A DNA stretch of 64,000 bases from Candidatus Poribacteria bacterium (GCA_003635315.1 PYJD01000027.1:1-64000); one strand, 5' to 3'. Positions 11,996 to 21,106 are shown, numbered from the stretch's first letter. Notes: a model not told the origin generated them from the letters alone. Made by a program: numbers and translations.

Positions 11996-12568
11996 TTACT
12001 GATTATTGACTTTTTCTGTGTCTGCACATTGTGTTGTAAGGAGTGTTTTTAAGGACTCTCGTAATTCTTGATCGTTTACAACTGAAACCACAGATTCTAT
12101 CTGTTCCTTCATTTCTGGTGGCACCGGTTTTTTGTCCTTTTGAACGGTTTCGGTCTCTGGTCTAACGTTGCCACGATAAGATTTTTCTTTTGGAAACCGT
12201 GGGTTAAAGTTAAAGCGTATATCCACAACTTTGTTTGCTGTCTTTCCGTTTCGAACGTTTGTATTTACTCTATCAAGTTCATTTTTAAGTTTTTCTATAA
12301 TCTTTGTTTTCATCAGAGTCATTTCATTTGCATAAACGGGGTGGGACACATCAACTCGTAAAATCCCCCCATATAATGAAATCGGTGCACTTTGTGCTGC
12401 ATTTGCCTTCCCAACAATCGATTCCCATATATCATAAATTCGCCTCTCATGGAGTTTATCAGACCATCCACGTTTACGTAGTACACCTTCTACGACATTT
12501 TCTATTTTTACTGTACCCTTTTGTATTTGTGTTCTTCGTCTCTGTTTGCCTGATTTTCCAAACTGCAT
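11996..12568 (-). CDS. dciA: DciA-type helicase-loader protein (DUF721)
   Basis: A 190-residue protein with a DUF721/DciA core, about residues 15-90. Its pattern is V-x-x-VLRKRGWSDKL-x-x-x-x-IYDIWESIVG, then Y-x-GILRVDVSHPVYANEM. DciA is the ancestral loader of replicative helicase DnaB in bacteria lacking DnaC/DnaI, and it commonly lies beside recF-gyrB or dnaA. The C-terminal half is charged and low in complexity. ATG at 12568 is chosen because AGGAGA lies 8-9 bp upstream; an in-frame ATG at 12592 has no clear ribosome site. The gene is preceded by a MITE and a repeated non-coding cassette rather than lying close to recF. Confidence 0.8.
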   Translation of the reverse strand: MQFGKSGKQRRRTQIQKGTVKIENVVEGVLRKRGWSDKLHERRIYDIWESIVGKANAAQSAPISLYGGILRVDVSHPVYANEMTLMKTKIIEKLKNELDRVNTNVRNGKTANKVVDIRFNFNPRFPKEKSYRGNVRPETETVQKDKKPVPPEMKEQIESVVSVVNDQELRESLKTLLTTQCADTEKVNNQ

Positions 12569-12620
12569 TTGGTATCTCCTATACACTATCATCTTTGAGA
12601 GTATATGTAGAATTGTGGTA

Positions 12621-12705
12621 ATACCATTTCTAAGAAATGATGATGCATTATAGGTTTATAAGGTTCTGCTACAAAAAAAGAGACATTATCATTTTGAAAT
12701 TGTAT
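12621..12705 (+). mobile_element. MITE copy at the edge of the repeated cassette
   Basis: An 85-bp sequence with ATACCATTTC at one end and GAAATTGTAT at the other, an inverted pair with one mismatch. It contains the family's internal GCTACAAAAAAAGAGACATT. TA flanks both ends (TA-CC...TG-TA), as for IS630/mariner-type elements. Related copies lie at 56695-56806, 60677-60789 and 63715-63827. Confidence 0.65.
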
Positions 12706-13127
12706 TAGAATTCATAGTCGTAAATCTAACTTTTAATCCTAATATACAGACAACCTAATAAGGTGCACAAACAGACCTTTGATCCTAAATTCCCTGCTAA
12801 AAAATCGTGAAAATGTTGAATTTCTCCATGCGTCGAAAAGGGACAAAAAAGGGAAAAAAGTTACACTTTTTGACACATTGTGTGTCATTGAAATTGGTGT
12901 AAATTACCCCTCTAACCACTGTCATAGACTGACTTTACTCCACTTTAAATTAACTTTATAAGAATTTCCAAAAAGTGTGATTTTGTGTTTTTCTTGCCCT
13001 TACGGATTTTGTATTTTTCAAACTGCATATTAAAGCAGATTTTTTGACATAATTAATGTTTTTGTATTTAGGATCGTTTTTATAGATAATCATCGTTTAT
13101 TCTCTATTTATATATTTCCCATAACAG
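12621..13127 (-). repeat. Repeated non-coding cassette, copy 1 (upstream of dciA)
   Basis: This AT-rich stretch fills most of the 690-bp recF-dciA gap. Reverse complemented, it matches 56274-56806 along nearly its whole length. A perfect run of about 39 bp is centred near 12935 and many shorter identical blocks surround it. The two copies are inverted relative to each other, but each has the same orientation to the gene that follows. No ORF is shared between the copies, since indels shift all frames. The function is unknown; a leader, promoter region or mobile cassette are all possible. Confidence 0.75.
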
Positions 13128-13281
13128 TACGGAATTGGAAGATCTAATTTACATCATAAAGATCTACAAACTTTAAGCTTATGTTAAAAGGTAGCACTTG
13201 GTAATATTAGTTGTTAGATATTAAAATTTTCTTCATTTTATTTTAGATTTTAGAAAAATGTGTAAAAACGGGTTTCAACGT

Positions 13282-14442
13282 TTAACTTTCATCAACGATG
13301 ACGCCTTCTTCAACCGTTAACAAATGAACATCTGGGAGTTCGTCTCCCATAACATCTTTATCGGTAGCAGTAATAACTGTTTGAGCAGCAACACCTTGAA
13401 GATAGGATAATAAATAAGCTCGTCTTTTCACATCTAACTCAGATAACACATCATCCAAAAGGATTAGCGGAGCACTTCCTGTATCTTCTCTAATATACTC
13501 TAACTCAGTAAGTTTTAGGGCAAGTGCAATTGTCCTATGCTGTCCTTGTGAGGCATAGGTACGGGCAGTTTCTCGTAGTATTTCTTCTTTAACGTCTACT
13601 TTCTCTAATGCTAATGTAAAGTCATCACGATGTGGACCAACAAGCGTTACCCCACGCCGCATTTCATCACGTCGAACTTGTGTCAATGCTTCACGAAACT
13701 GTTCGGTAAGATCCGTTATATCTGTGATATCCTGTCCACCATTCTCTATACCGGGAATATATTCCAATATAAGCCGTTCCATTCCACCCGTCAAGGATAG
13801 ATGGGTGTTTTCTACGACAACACTCAACCGTTTCAAGGCAGTAAATCGAGCTCCTATTAATGCAACGCCGGATTCAATTAGTAAACCATCCCATACAGAA
13901 ACCTCATTTGCCACGCCTTTTCCTATACTCAGCTGCTTTAATAAGGCATTCCGGTGTTGTAATATTCCACGATAACGTTGAAGTTCTTCTAAATACTCAC
14001 GATTTAGTTGAGATAAGAGTAAATCAATCCATCGTCTGCGGAATGAGGGAGATCCCTTTACAAGATCCAAAGATTCTGGTGAAAAAACGACAACATTAAA
14101 CTGACCGATCCAATCTGACCGTCTTCGTTGGAGCACACCATCTGTTTTTAGACGAAATGGACCTTGACGAGGCTTAATAGCCTCAAGACGGATTTGAGAA
14201 TCTGGTCTTTTATCACTACGAAAATATCCTGTAACAGCAAACCCTTCAGTATCATGACGGATTAACTCTGTCGTAGAATTAGATCGATGGGATTCACCGG
14301 TACATAAAAAATAGACAGATTCCAATAGACTTGTCTTACCCATAGCGTTTCTGCCAACGATCAATGTAACTGGTGAATGAAATGTAATATCACACTCCTC
14401 ATAATTTCTAAAATTTCTCAAGCACAATCGTTCAAGGTACAT
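13282..14442 (-). CDS. recF: DNA replication and repair protein RecF
   Basis: A 386-residue SMC-like ATPase. The Walker A is GRNAMGKTSLLE (about residues 30-41), the N-terminal motif is LRNFRNYE, the signature region is TYASQGQHRTIALALKL near 305 and the Walker B is LILLDDVLSELD near 340. RecF loads RecA at gaps together with RecO and RecR; recR lies in this window at 41.5 kb. The gene follows the origin region directly, so it occupies the position dnaN has in most dnaA regions. ATG 14442 starts MYLERLCLRNFR, the usual RecF N-terminus. Confidence 0.95.
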   Translation of the reverse strand: MYLERLCLRNFRNYEECDITFHSPVTLIVGRNAMGKTSLLESVYFLCTGESHRSNSTTELIRHDTEGFAVTGYFRSDKRPDSQIRLEAIKPRQGPFRLKTDGVLQRRRSDWIGQFNVVVFSPESLDLVKGSPSFRRRWIDLLLSQLNREYLEELQRYRGILQHRNALLKQLSIGKGVANEVSVWDGLLIESGVALIGARFTALKRLSVVVENTHLSLTGGMERLILEYIPGIENGGQDITDITDLTEQFREALTQVRRDEMRRGVTLVGPHRDDFTLALEKVDVKEEILRETARTYASQGQHRTIALALKLTELEYIREDTGSAPLILLDDVLSELDVKRRAYLLSYLQGVAAQTVITATDKDVMGDELPDVHLLTVEEGVIVDES

Positions 14443-14559
14443 CTAAACTCCACTCAGTTAGGTGTATACATTTCTCTTTAGATAAAATTGGACTCTTGTA
14501 TTATCTTCTAACTCATATAAGTTTATTGTTTTAATTTTCTCAATTCAACTAATAAACTA

Positions 14560-14883
14560 TACCACAATGATTCCTTGCAAACATATATATTATTTTGTAC
14601 TCTTCTTATAAATTTAATCCAAGATAATCCGCATATATTAATTATATTAATAATTATTTAAAATTTTAATTTGTAAATTAGGAGTAGTAGTAGGGGGTGT
14701 GCATAAGTTGATAACTGCTCTAACAGCTGACAGTGATTGAGATTAAGGGTGTTGATAACATGTGTATTCAATTATGAAATTATTGACAATTTGTTAAGAC
14801 AATTAACGTGTGTAAGGTTATCAACAAGTTATCAACAAGTTATCAACAATAATTTGAGGGTTATGCACAGTAATTGTGCATAA
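14560..14883. other. oriC: Replication origin (oriC) candidate
   Basis: The dnaA-recF gap contains eight DnaA-box-like 9-mers (TTATCAACA, TTATGCACA or TTATCAACT). Minus strand: 14698-14706, 14706-14714, 14750-14758 and 14875-14883. Plus strand: 14818-14826, 14829-14837, 14840-14848 and 14861-14869. Three of these form a tandem array with an 11-bp period, close to one helical turn. To the left of the 14698 box lie G/C residues, a TAG-trinucleotide tract and about 120 bp of nearly pure A/T that could unwind. The position beside dnaA supports the call. Confidence 0.85.
14679..14714 (-). promoter_or_regulatory. Basal unwinding unit: DnaA boxes, GC spacer, DnaA-trios
   Basis: On the minus strand two abutting DnaA boxes (14706-14714 and 14698-14706) are followed by CCCC and then the trinucleotides CTA-CTA-CTA-CTC-CTA. 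On the plus strand these are TAG-GAG-TAG-TAG-TAG at 14679-14693. AT-rich DNA follows. This order and spacing match the basal unwinding system described for Bacillus subtilis oriC, in which DnaA extends from boxes onto trio repeats of the melted strand. Confidence 0.75.
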
Positions 14884-14921
14884 CATGTGTTTTAAGTGAT
14901 TAAAGTTAGGCAGGGAGCGGA

Positions 14922-16256
14922 CTAAGTCAACTCATCCATCAGCATATTTATTAATTTCTTAGTCTCTTCATCTTCAACACTTAATTTTTCTATCTGTGTG
15001 CATGCATGTATAACGGTCGTATGGTTTTGCCTATGAAATGCTTCTGCAATATCTAATAACGAAAGTTGTGTGAGTTCTCTACATAAATACATTGCAACTT
15101 GCCGGGGGAACGCTATAGCCTTAGTCCGTTTAGCAGAAGTTAGGTCATCGTTATCCAAGTGAAAATGGTCTATAACGATTTTTTGTATTGCGGCTGCAGT
15201 TACCGCTTTTCGACGCGATCCACTTCGGGTGGATGTGTCGTTTAGTGCTGTGCGTGCGAAATCAATATCTAATTTTTCACTGAGAAATGATGCTTGTGTG
15301 TTAAGACGTAATAATGTACCTTCCAATTGACGAATGTTTGAGGTGACTATTTCAGCTATATAATTTAGGACTTCATCTGAAATCTCATCCAAACCTTGCT
15401 CTTGACATTTACCACGTAGGATTGCGAGTCTTAACTCGTAATTAGGTTTATCAATTTCCGCTACCATACCCCATTCAAAACGTGAACTTAATCTTTCTTC
15501 AAGGTTTTCAAGCATACTTGGGGAACGGTCACTTGATAATACGATTTGTCCTGAGTTTAAATACAGATCGTTGAAAGTATTAAAAAATTCTTCTTGCGTG
15601 CCCTCTTTCCGTTGTAAGAACTGAATGTCATCAATTAACAGTAGATCGGTTTTGCGATATTTGTTTCGGAAATCTTGGGCTGAAGTTCGGTTTACAATAG
15701 ATTCAATATACTCGTTCATAAAAGTCTCAGAGGTAACGTAAAGCACTTTACAATCAGGCGTTTTTTCCTGTACTCGGTTGCCAATAGCGTGTAGCAAATG
15801 AGTTTTACCAAGTCCAACACCGCCATAAATAAAAAGTGGATTATATTCTCCGCCAGGGTCATCTGAAACTGAATATGCAGTTGCATGACATATACGATTA
15901 CTTTGACCAACCACAAAATTGTCAAAGACGTAGTTAGGATTTAAACTTGCAGATTCAGGAGAACCGTTTTGAGAAGGAGCTTTGGGTTCTTCAGTTACAG
16001 TTTCATTTTCAAGAGGCGGTTCAACAGCAAATTTTAATGCACAGTCTACACCCATTAGATCGGCTAATAATTTATCAATATTTTTGAGATACCTATTTTC
16101 AATTTCAGCCTGTGTATATGTAGAAGGAACAGCTATGATGAAGGAATCCTCTGTGAGAGTCCGGGGGATTACTTGACGTAAATAGATATCGTTATCTGCT
16201 GAATCGTCAAGCTCCGCTAATATATCTAACCAGAGTTTATCAGGGGTCTGATTCAT
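14922..16256 (-). CDS. dnaA: Chromosomal replication initiator DnaA
   Basis: A 444-residue DnaA. Domain I is at residues 1-80, with a variable linker to about 105. The AAA+ domain has NYVFDNFVVGQSNR, Walker A GGVGLGKTHLL near 145 and Walker B LLLIDDIQFL near 205. The C-terminal DNA-binding helix-turn-helix has FPRQVAMYLCRELT, then NHTTVIHACTQI. The usual signature glycines of the helix-turn-helix (IGxxFGGRDHTTV) read AEAFHRQNHTTV here. It binds the boxes at 14.7-14.9 kb. Start ATG 16256 follows AGGAA. Confidence 0.97.
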   Translation of the reverse strand: MNQTPDKLWLDILAELDDSADNDIYLRQVIPRTLTEDSFIIAVPSTYTQAEIENRYLKNIDKLLADLMGVDCALKFAVEPPLENETVTEEPKAPSQNGSPESASLNPNYVFDNFVVGQSNRICHATAYSVSDDPGGEYNPLFIYGGVGLGKTHLLHAIGNRVQEKTPDCKVLYVTSETFMNEYIESIVNRTSAQDFRNKYRKTDLLLIDDIQFLQRKEGTQEEFFNTFNDLYLNSGQIVLSSDRSPSMLENLEERLSSRFEWGMVAEIDKPNYELRLAILRGKCQEQGLDEISDEVLNYIAEIVTSNIRQLEGTLLRLNTQASFLSEKLDIDFARTALNDTSTRSGSRRKAVTAAAIQKIVIDHFHLDNDDLTSAKRTKAIAFPRQVAMYLCRELTQLSLLDIAEAFHRQNHTTVIHACTQIEKLSVEDEETKKLINMLMDELT

Positions 16257-16339
16257 GAGAATATTCCTATTTTATATATAATATTCCAGCTGTAATTAGT
16301 TGCCAAATTTCCAATTGAATCTTAACGACGCGAACGTGA

Positions 16340-16367
16340 ATTATACAGAATTAAATTTAATTATCAA
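16340..16367 (-). promoter_or_regulatory. dnaA promoter
   Basis: On the minus strand the -35 TTGATA (16362-16367) is followed by a 16-bp spacer and a perfect -10 TATAAT (16340-16345). The predicted start is about 77 bp before the dnaA ATG. It lies in the 455-bp divergent region shared with rpmH. Confidence 0.6.
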
Positions 16368-16609
16368 ATTAAAACAGAGGTGTTTTTACACCCTATATTT
16401 TAACCCAATTGATCATAGAAGATAGACAGGAATATACCTGAATTCTTCCCAGAATTTAACGTCTTCAAATAAAAATTTGGGTCTGTTTTTGGTTTTATAA
16501 AATCACTTAAATGGGTGTTCTCATATACTTAATCTTATAGTTTTTACTCAGTTCACTATAAATAACGTCATTTTTTTGGAATTGATAACGAATCTCTAAA
16601 TAGAATTAT

Positions 16610-16638
16610 TTGACAAATTGGAAAAAATTGGGTATCCT
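16610..16638 (+). promoter_or_regulatory. rpmH promoter
   Basis: TTGACA (16610-16615), 17 bp, TATCCT (16633-16638), giving a 5' leader of about 67 nt before rpmH. It diverges from the dnaA promoter. AT-rich DNA between 16370 and 16609 shows nothing else clear. Confidence 0.65.
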
Positions 16639-16711
16639 TATAGTTGCTGATTTGCTAAAAACCTTATTCCATGCGGTGTCATTAAGTTAAGTAATAGAAA
16701 GGATAAGAGTT

Positions 16712-16846
16712 ATGAAACGTACCTATCAACCCCATAGGCGGAAACGAAAAAATAAACTCGGATTTAGAAAACGTATGTCTACCCGGCATGGAAGAAAAAC
16801 CATCGCCCGCAGGCGCGCTAAAGGTAGAAGAGTCCTCAGTGCATAA
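16712..16846 (+). CDS. rpmH: Ribosomal protein bL34
   Basis: A 44-residue, very basic protein beginning [18 protein letters not shown] and ending [10 protein letters not shown]. It matches bL34 end to end, including [29 protein letters not shown] lies 6-10 bp before the ATG. rpmH divergent from dnaA is a classic origin-region arrangement, but the usual next gene, rnpA, is absent and ispH follows instead. Confidence 0.97.
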   Translation: MKRTYQPHRRKRKNKLGFRKRMSTRHGRKTIARRRAKGRRVLSA

Positions 16847-16864
16847 AGCTGCTTTGGAACAGAG

Positions 16865-18118
16865 ATGCCTCGTACATTTAACATACCTCGTTTTTATGAA
16901 AGTCCAATTATCTCGACCGTTAAGGCATCACGGCGAAATATGGACGCCCGGAAACGTGATCTCTCTCCCTCCGTTTTAGATTTTGGACCGGTCCGTTTTA
17001 AAATCGCACGCCACTTTGGATTCTGTTATGGTGTTGAGAATGCTGTAGAAATAGCATATCGTGCGCTTGAAGAGAATCCTGATAAACGAATCTTTCTCCT
17101 CTCTGAAATAATTCATAATCCTCGTGTCAACGACAATTTACGACATCACGGAGTGCAATTTCTCTCCGATACAGAGGGGAATCCGTTGCTTCCATTTGAT
17201 GTATTAATCCCTGATGATGTTGTGATTGTCCCTGCCTTTGGCACAACTTTAGAGGTAGAGAAAGAACTCAACAATCGTGGTGTGACCCTTTCGTCCTATA
17301 ATACAACATGTCCATTTGTTGAAAAGGTATGGAAACGTAGCCAAGAAATTGGTAAGCAAGATTATACCGTTGTTGTACACGGCAAACGGTATCATGAGGA
17401 GACACGTGCTACTTTTTCACATGCTCAATCGGAAGCACCTGTTGTTGTTGTTCGTGATCTTGCTGAGGCGGAAGACCTTGCGAAAGTGATAAGCGGAGAA
17501 GTGGATGCTGATTTTTTCTTTGAAAAATTTGCTGACCGATATTCCGATGGTTTCCATCCAGATTTACACCTAAAACGGATCGGCGTTGTTAACCAAACAA
17601 CAATGCTTGCTACAGAGACACAAGCGATTGCCGATTTATTGCGAGAGGCTATTGTCTTCCGGTATGGTGAAGATAGTCTTACAGAGCATTTTGCGGATAC
17701 AAAGGATACGTTGTGCTACGCGACAAAAGAGAATCAAGATGCAACGTTAGCCCTCATTTCTGAAGGTGGGGATGTAGCAGTTGTTGTGGGTGGATATAAC
17801 TCATCAAATACGAGCCATCTTGTGGAACTATGCGAGCATAAACTTCCAACCTATTTTGTCCGAGATGCAGATGAATTGCTCAATCCAAAACAGATTCGCC
17901 ATTTAGCCCTTGAAACGAAAGAGGTACAGATTACAGAAGATTGGCTACCGATGAAACATCTGGATGGTAGTCCTGTTGATATTGTACTGACTGCTGGGGC
18001 ATCTTGTCCTGATATTCTTCTGGATGAGGTGCTGCGGAAGATTGTTGGATGGTTTCCGAATACGCGTTCTGTGGATGAAGTGCTTGTACCGTATGAGTTG
18101 GATACTAACTCTGTTTAA
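16865..18118 (+). CDS. ispH: 4-hydroxy-3-methylbut-2-enyl diphosphate reductase
   Basis: A 417-residue IspH/LytB, the last enzyme of the MEP isoprenoid pathway, making IPP and DMAPP with a [4Fe-4S] cluster. The three cluster cysteines are visible in HFGFCYGVENAV, NTTCPFVEKVW and TAGASCPDILL. Also visible are HGKRYHEET and VVGGYNSSNTSHL. It is the long form (about 400 residues, as in cyanobacteria and plants) rather than the roughly 310-residue E. coli form. The first 45 residues are not conserved and have no good ribosome site, so an internal start (for example MDARKRD near 16938) is possible. It lies 18 bp after rpmH and is probably co-transcribed. Confidence 0.93.
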   Translation: MPRTFNIPRFYESPIISTVKASRRNMDARKRDLSPSVLDFGPVRFKIARHFGFCYGVENAVEIAYRALEENPDKRIFLLSEIIHNPRVNDNLRHHGVQFLSDTEGNPLLPFDVLIPDDVVIVPAFGTTLEVEKELNNRGVTLSSYNTTCPFVEKVWKRSQEIGKQDYTVVVHGKRYHEETRATFSHAQSEAPVVVVRDLAEAEDLAKVISGEVDADFFFEKFADRYSDGFHPDLHLKRIGVVNQTTMLATETQAIADLLREAIVFRYGEDSLTEHFADTKDTLCYATKENQDATLALISEGGDVAVVVGGYNSSNTSHLVELCEHKLPTYFVRDADELLNPKQIRHLALETKEVQITEDWLPMKHLDGSPVDIVLTAGASCPDILLDEVLRKIVGWFPNTRSVDEVLVPYELDTNSV

Positions 18119-18324
18119 CTTCGAAAGACCTTTCTATTTTTAACCTATAAAGTCGTACCGTTTGTTCCTATTCCTTGTAAATCAAGTAAACGAGTTTCTT
18201 TGTTGTAAGGTATTTCTTCGCATACTTTTCCTATATTAACGAGAGTTCGGTATAAGAGATATTAGGTATCAACGCTAAATCTTACGTATTGAAATTGTTA
18301 CGGAACTAAACTAAACGTGGGAAA

Positions 18325-18424
18325 GGATGTCCGGAATCGAATCCTCCTCATTGGGAGCAACACCGAACAGGTTTTCACCACTTGGCAGGTTCGGTTTCCT
18401 TACTGTACCTACCAAGGTTGTAAA
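18325..18424. repeat. Composite intergenic palindromic repeat
   Basis: In the 370-bp gap after ispH there is a segment containing GGCAGGTTCGGTTTCC and TACCTACCAAGG. These are variants of the GGTAGGT-CGGTTT motif also found at 34610-34640 and twice at 38338-38460. To its left is a GGAATCGAATCC stretch that resembles a tRNA T-arm, but no cloverleaf can be formed. The rest of the gap shows no gene. Confidence 0.5.
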
Positions 18425-18490
18425 ACCAAAAGTATAAGGAATTAACACATTATTTTCTTACATCGAACTCACGTTATACTAAAGATATTT

Positions 18491-21106
18491 ATGAGAAAAA
18501 CAGTTGTATTTTATACCTTTCTATTTCTTTTTCTGCCGACCTTAGTCTTAGGAGAAGGAATGGTGAAAGTAATTTACTTTGTACCAAGCGACCGGACAGT
18601 CCAATGGGCTGTTCCACAGAAACTGGATACACAGATAAAAAAGGTTCAGACACTCTTTGCTGACCAACTGGAAGCAAATGGGTATGACAGAAAAACCTTT
18701 ACTCTTGAAACTGATGACATGAACATGGATACATTAGTAGTGCATTTTGTTCAGGGACAGTATGTTGATTCACATTACCATGAAGATACGCTTAAGAAAA
18801 TTGAAGACGAAATAAAAACTCGTTTTGACATAGAAACAGATGTGTATATCGTTGTTGTAGATGTTAGCACTGAACGGATTGACGGGAATTGTGGTATAGG
18901 AAGATTTGAAGGCGGTCCTGTTCTGGTTCCTGCTTCTGGTGAATGTGTAGAAGATGACTATGGTATAGCGTTGATTGCACATGAACTTGGACATGCTTTT
19001 AATCTTGTTCACGATTTTCGTAGTGATACATACTTTATGTCTTACGGTTTTGATCGGACTGTGTTTTCGGCTTGTGCTGCATCTCTGTTGAACGTTAATC
19101 CATTCTTTAATAATGTGGGGAACCCTACCAACACATCAGCGACTATTGAAATGTTAACACCTCTGACATATCCTGCGAATGTGGAGAATTGGGTGTCTCG
19201 GTTTACGGTGAGTGACTCCGATGGTATCTATCAAGTCCAATTTGAGCATACCGATACCGTTCATGGGTCAACCTTGTCCGATTGTAAAAAGTTGGATAAC
19301 GTACAAACCGCGACGGTAGAATTCATACTCCCCCCAGATATGACATCTGTCAATAGACTTAGTATCTGGATTCGTGTTGTTGACCAGAACGGATATGTTA
19401 CAACAAAGGAATTTATACTTGAGGCGACGGAAGAGGTGGAAACAACTGATACATCTGAGATAATTACGTATCTCACATTATCCTACAACAGTCCGGATTC
19501 ACTTGTGCCGATTAACAGTCGCAATGAATGGGATAGCTGGTTAGGACATATATGGGAGAAAACACCTGATGGACAAGTATCTAAAAAGCCTCCGTATTAT
19601 ATCACACATCCTTATGTTGATGTATGGGAAAATTGGTTCTATGCTCATGCGGAAAGTCGTTTTGTTTACGATATAAGTAAAAAGGAATATACACGATTTG
19701 AGTGTCTTTTTTACATCGCGCATCCTTGTTCTACTATAACGAAAACAGCGTCAATGGAATTCATTGGGATTGCTGATGGGATAGAGATTTATAATTCTAG
19801 TGTGTTAAGTGGTGTGGCAGAGAAGTTAAAGAACAGACATCAGATCTCTTTTGATATACCAGCGGGGACACAGATGCTTGAGATCCATATAACAGAAGCA
19901 TTGAATGAAGGTAATTGTGATCATTTTGTTATTGGAAATCCTCGCCTTTTTTCTATTGGGACAGAAACCGATACAATAACGGAGACGATTGATACTGATA
20001 GAACAGAGACTTATCTTACGCTCAATTATCATTATCCAGATGCCCTTGTGCCAACGAATATCCGATCAGAATGGCATGGTTGGGATGCAGGCGTCTGGGA
20101 GAAGACACCGAATGGAATATTAAGCAAACCCTCGAAAGGGTTTATGGATCCTGCTTTATCACAGCAATTTTATGATACTTGGGATCACTTTTTCTATTCG
20201 CATGCGATTAGTAAGATTGTTTATGATCTCAGTGGTGGTAATTATGCGAGGTTTGAAACACGTTTTGATATGCCAAATCCTTGCGGAAGCATTGCTTCTG
20301 TAGAACTTATCGTTTTTGCTGACGATGTTGAGATATACAACTCTGGGAAACTTGTTGGTAGGGATACAAGAAACATTCCTATATCTTTTGAAATACCTGA
20401 AAATACCGCTACATTAACGATCAGTGTGACAGATGCTGGAGATGGTAACGGATGTGATCATTTCATATTCGGGAATGCGTACCTTATTCATCGTGAAATG
20501 CCCGAATCAATTACAGATGGCAACACCGATGTCAATAAAGATGGCGTTGTGAATGTGATTGATCTAGTGATTGTTGCCATACGATACGGTGAGATAATTG
20601 TAGGTGATCAGTATCCAAATCCTGATGTCAATCGCGATGGGATTGTTGATATAAACGACATCATCCTCGTGACGCAGGATATGCCTGCCGTCGGAAGTGC
20701 TCCATCCCATTTAGGAGATATGGATTGGGACCAGGCGTATCGTGTTCTACCCGATGCCGTTGTAGATGAAGGAATTGCAGTCCTTGATTCTTTGTTTGGT
20801 TTTACTATTCCGACGAAGACGCTGCTGCTTCCGAACTATCCTAATCCGTTCAATCCAGAGACGTGGATACCGTATCAGTTAGCAACTCCTTCGGATGTTT
20901 ATATTTCTATCTATGCTGCTGATGGACTGTTGCTGCGGACATTGGATTTAGGACATCAACAGGAGGGTATATACAAACATCGTAATAAAGCTGCCCATTG
21001 GGATGGAAGAAATCAGAATGGTGAACCTGTATCAAGTGGTGTTTATTACTATTCACTAACGGCTGACAAATTTACAGCAACACGCAAAATGTTTATCAGG
21101 AAATAA
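18491..21106 (+). CDS. Secreted zinc metalloprotease with NPCBM-like, dockerin-like and sorting domains
   Basis: An 871-residue, multidomain exported protein. A signal peptide occupies residues 1-21. A metzincin-like catalytic region has HELGHAFNLVHD near residue 163 (HExxHxxxxxH zinc site) and a downstream YFMSYG that could be the Met-turn. Two related NPCBM-like domains follow at about 326-486 and 503-666 (both YLTL-Y-x-PD-LVP..W..WEKTP.G, ending GN-CDHF). Next is a dockerin-like pair of calcium loops, DVNKDGVVNVIDLV and DVNRDGIVDINDII (about 675-733). It ends in a FlgD/sorting-type domain with NYPNPFNPETWIPY and WDGRNQNGEPVSSGVYYYSL (776-871). That last domain is characteristic of Poribacteria. 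It is likely a cell-surface protease with carbohydrate-binding parts. Confidence 0.85.
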   Translation: MRKTVVFYTFLFLFLPTLVLGEGMVKVIYFVPSDRTVQWAVPQKLDTQIKKVQTLFADQLEANGYDRKTFTLETDDMNMDTLVVHFVQGQYVDSHYHEDTLKKIEDEIKTRFDIETDVYIVVVDVSTERIDGNCGIGRFEGGPVLVPASGECVEDDYGIALIAHELGHAFNLVHDFRSDTYFMSYGFDRTVFSACAASLLNVNPFFNNVGNPTNTSATIEMLTPLTYPANVENWVSRFTVSDSDGIYQVQFEHTDTVHGSTLSDCKKLDNVQTATVEFILPPDMTSVNRLSIWIRVVDQNGYVTTKEFILEATEEVETTDTSEIITYLTLSYNSPDSLVPINSRNEWDSWLGHIWEKTPDGQVSKKPPYYITHPYVDVWENWFYAHAESRFVYDISKKEYTRFECLFYIAHPCSTITKTASMEFIGIADGIEIYNSSVLSGVAEKLKNRHQISFDIPAGTQMLEIHITEALNEGNCDHFVIGNPRLFSIGTETDTITETIDTDRTETYLTLNYHYPDALVPTNIRSEWHGWDAGVWEKTPNGILSKPSKGFMDPALSQQFYDTWDHFFYSHAISKIVYDLSGGNYARFETRFDMPNPCGSIASVELIVFADDVEIYNSGKLVGRDTRNIPISFEIPENTATLTISVTDAGDGNGCDHFIFGNAYLIHREMPESITDGNTDVNKDGVVNVIDLVIVAIRYGEIIVGDQYPNPDVNRDGIVDINDIILVTQDMPAVGSAPSHLGDMDWDQAYRVLPDAVVDEGIAVLDSLFGFTIPTKTLLLPNYPNPFNPETWIPYQLATPSDVYISIYAADGLLLRTLDLGHQQEGIYKHRNKAAHWDGRNQNGEPVSSGVYYYSLTADKFTATRKMFIRK

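Noticed and set aside
12779-12961. A 60-codon plus-strand ORF
   Set aside because: It sits in the repeated non-coding cassette and its frame is not conserved in copy 2.
18318-18372. A tRNA-like stretch on the minus strand containing GGATTCGATTCC
   Set aside because: The T-arm-like piece is not accompanied by an acceptor, D or anticodon arm that can fold into a cloverleaf.
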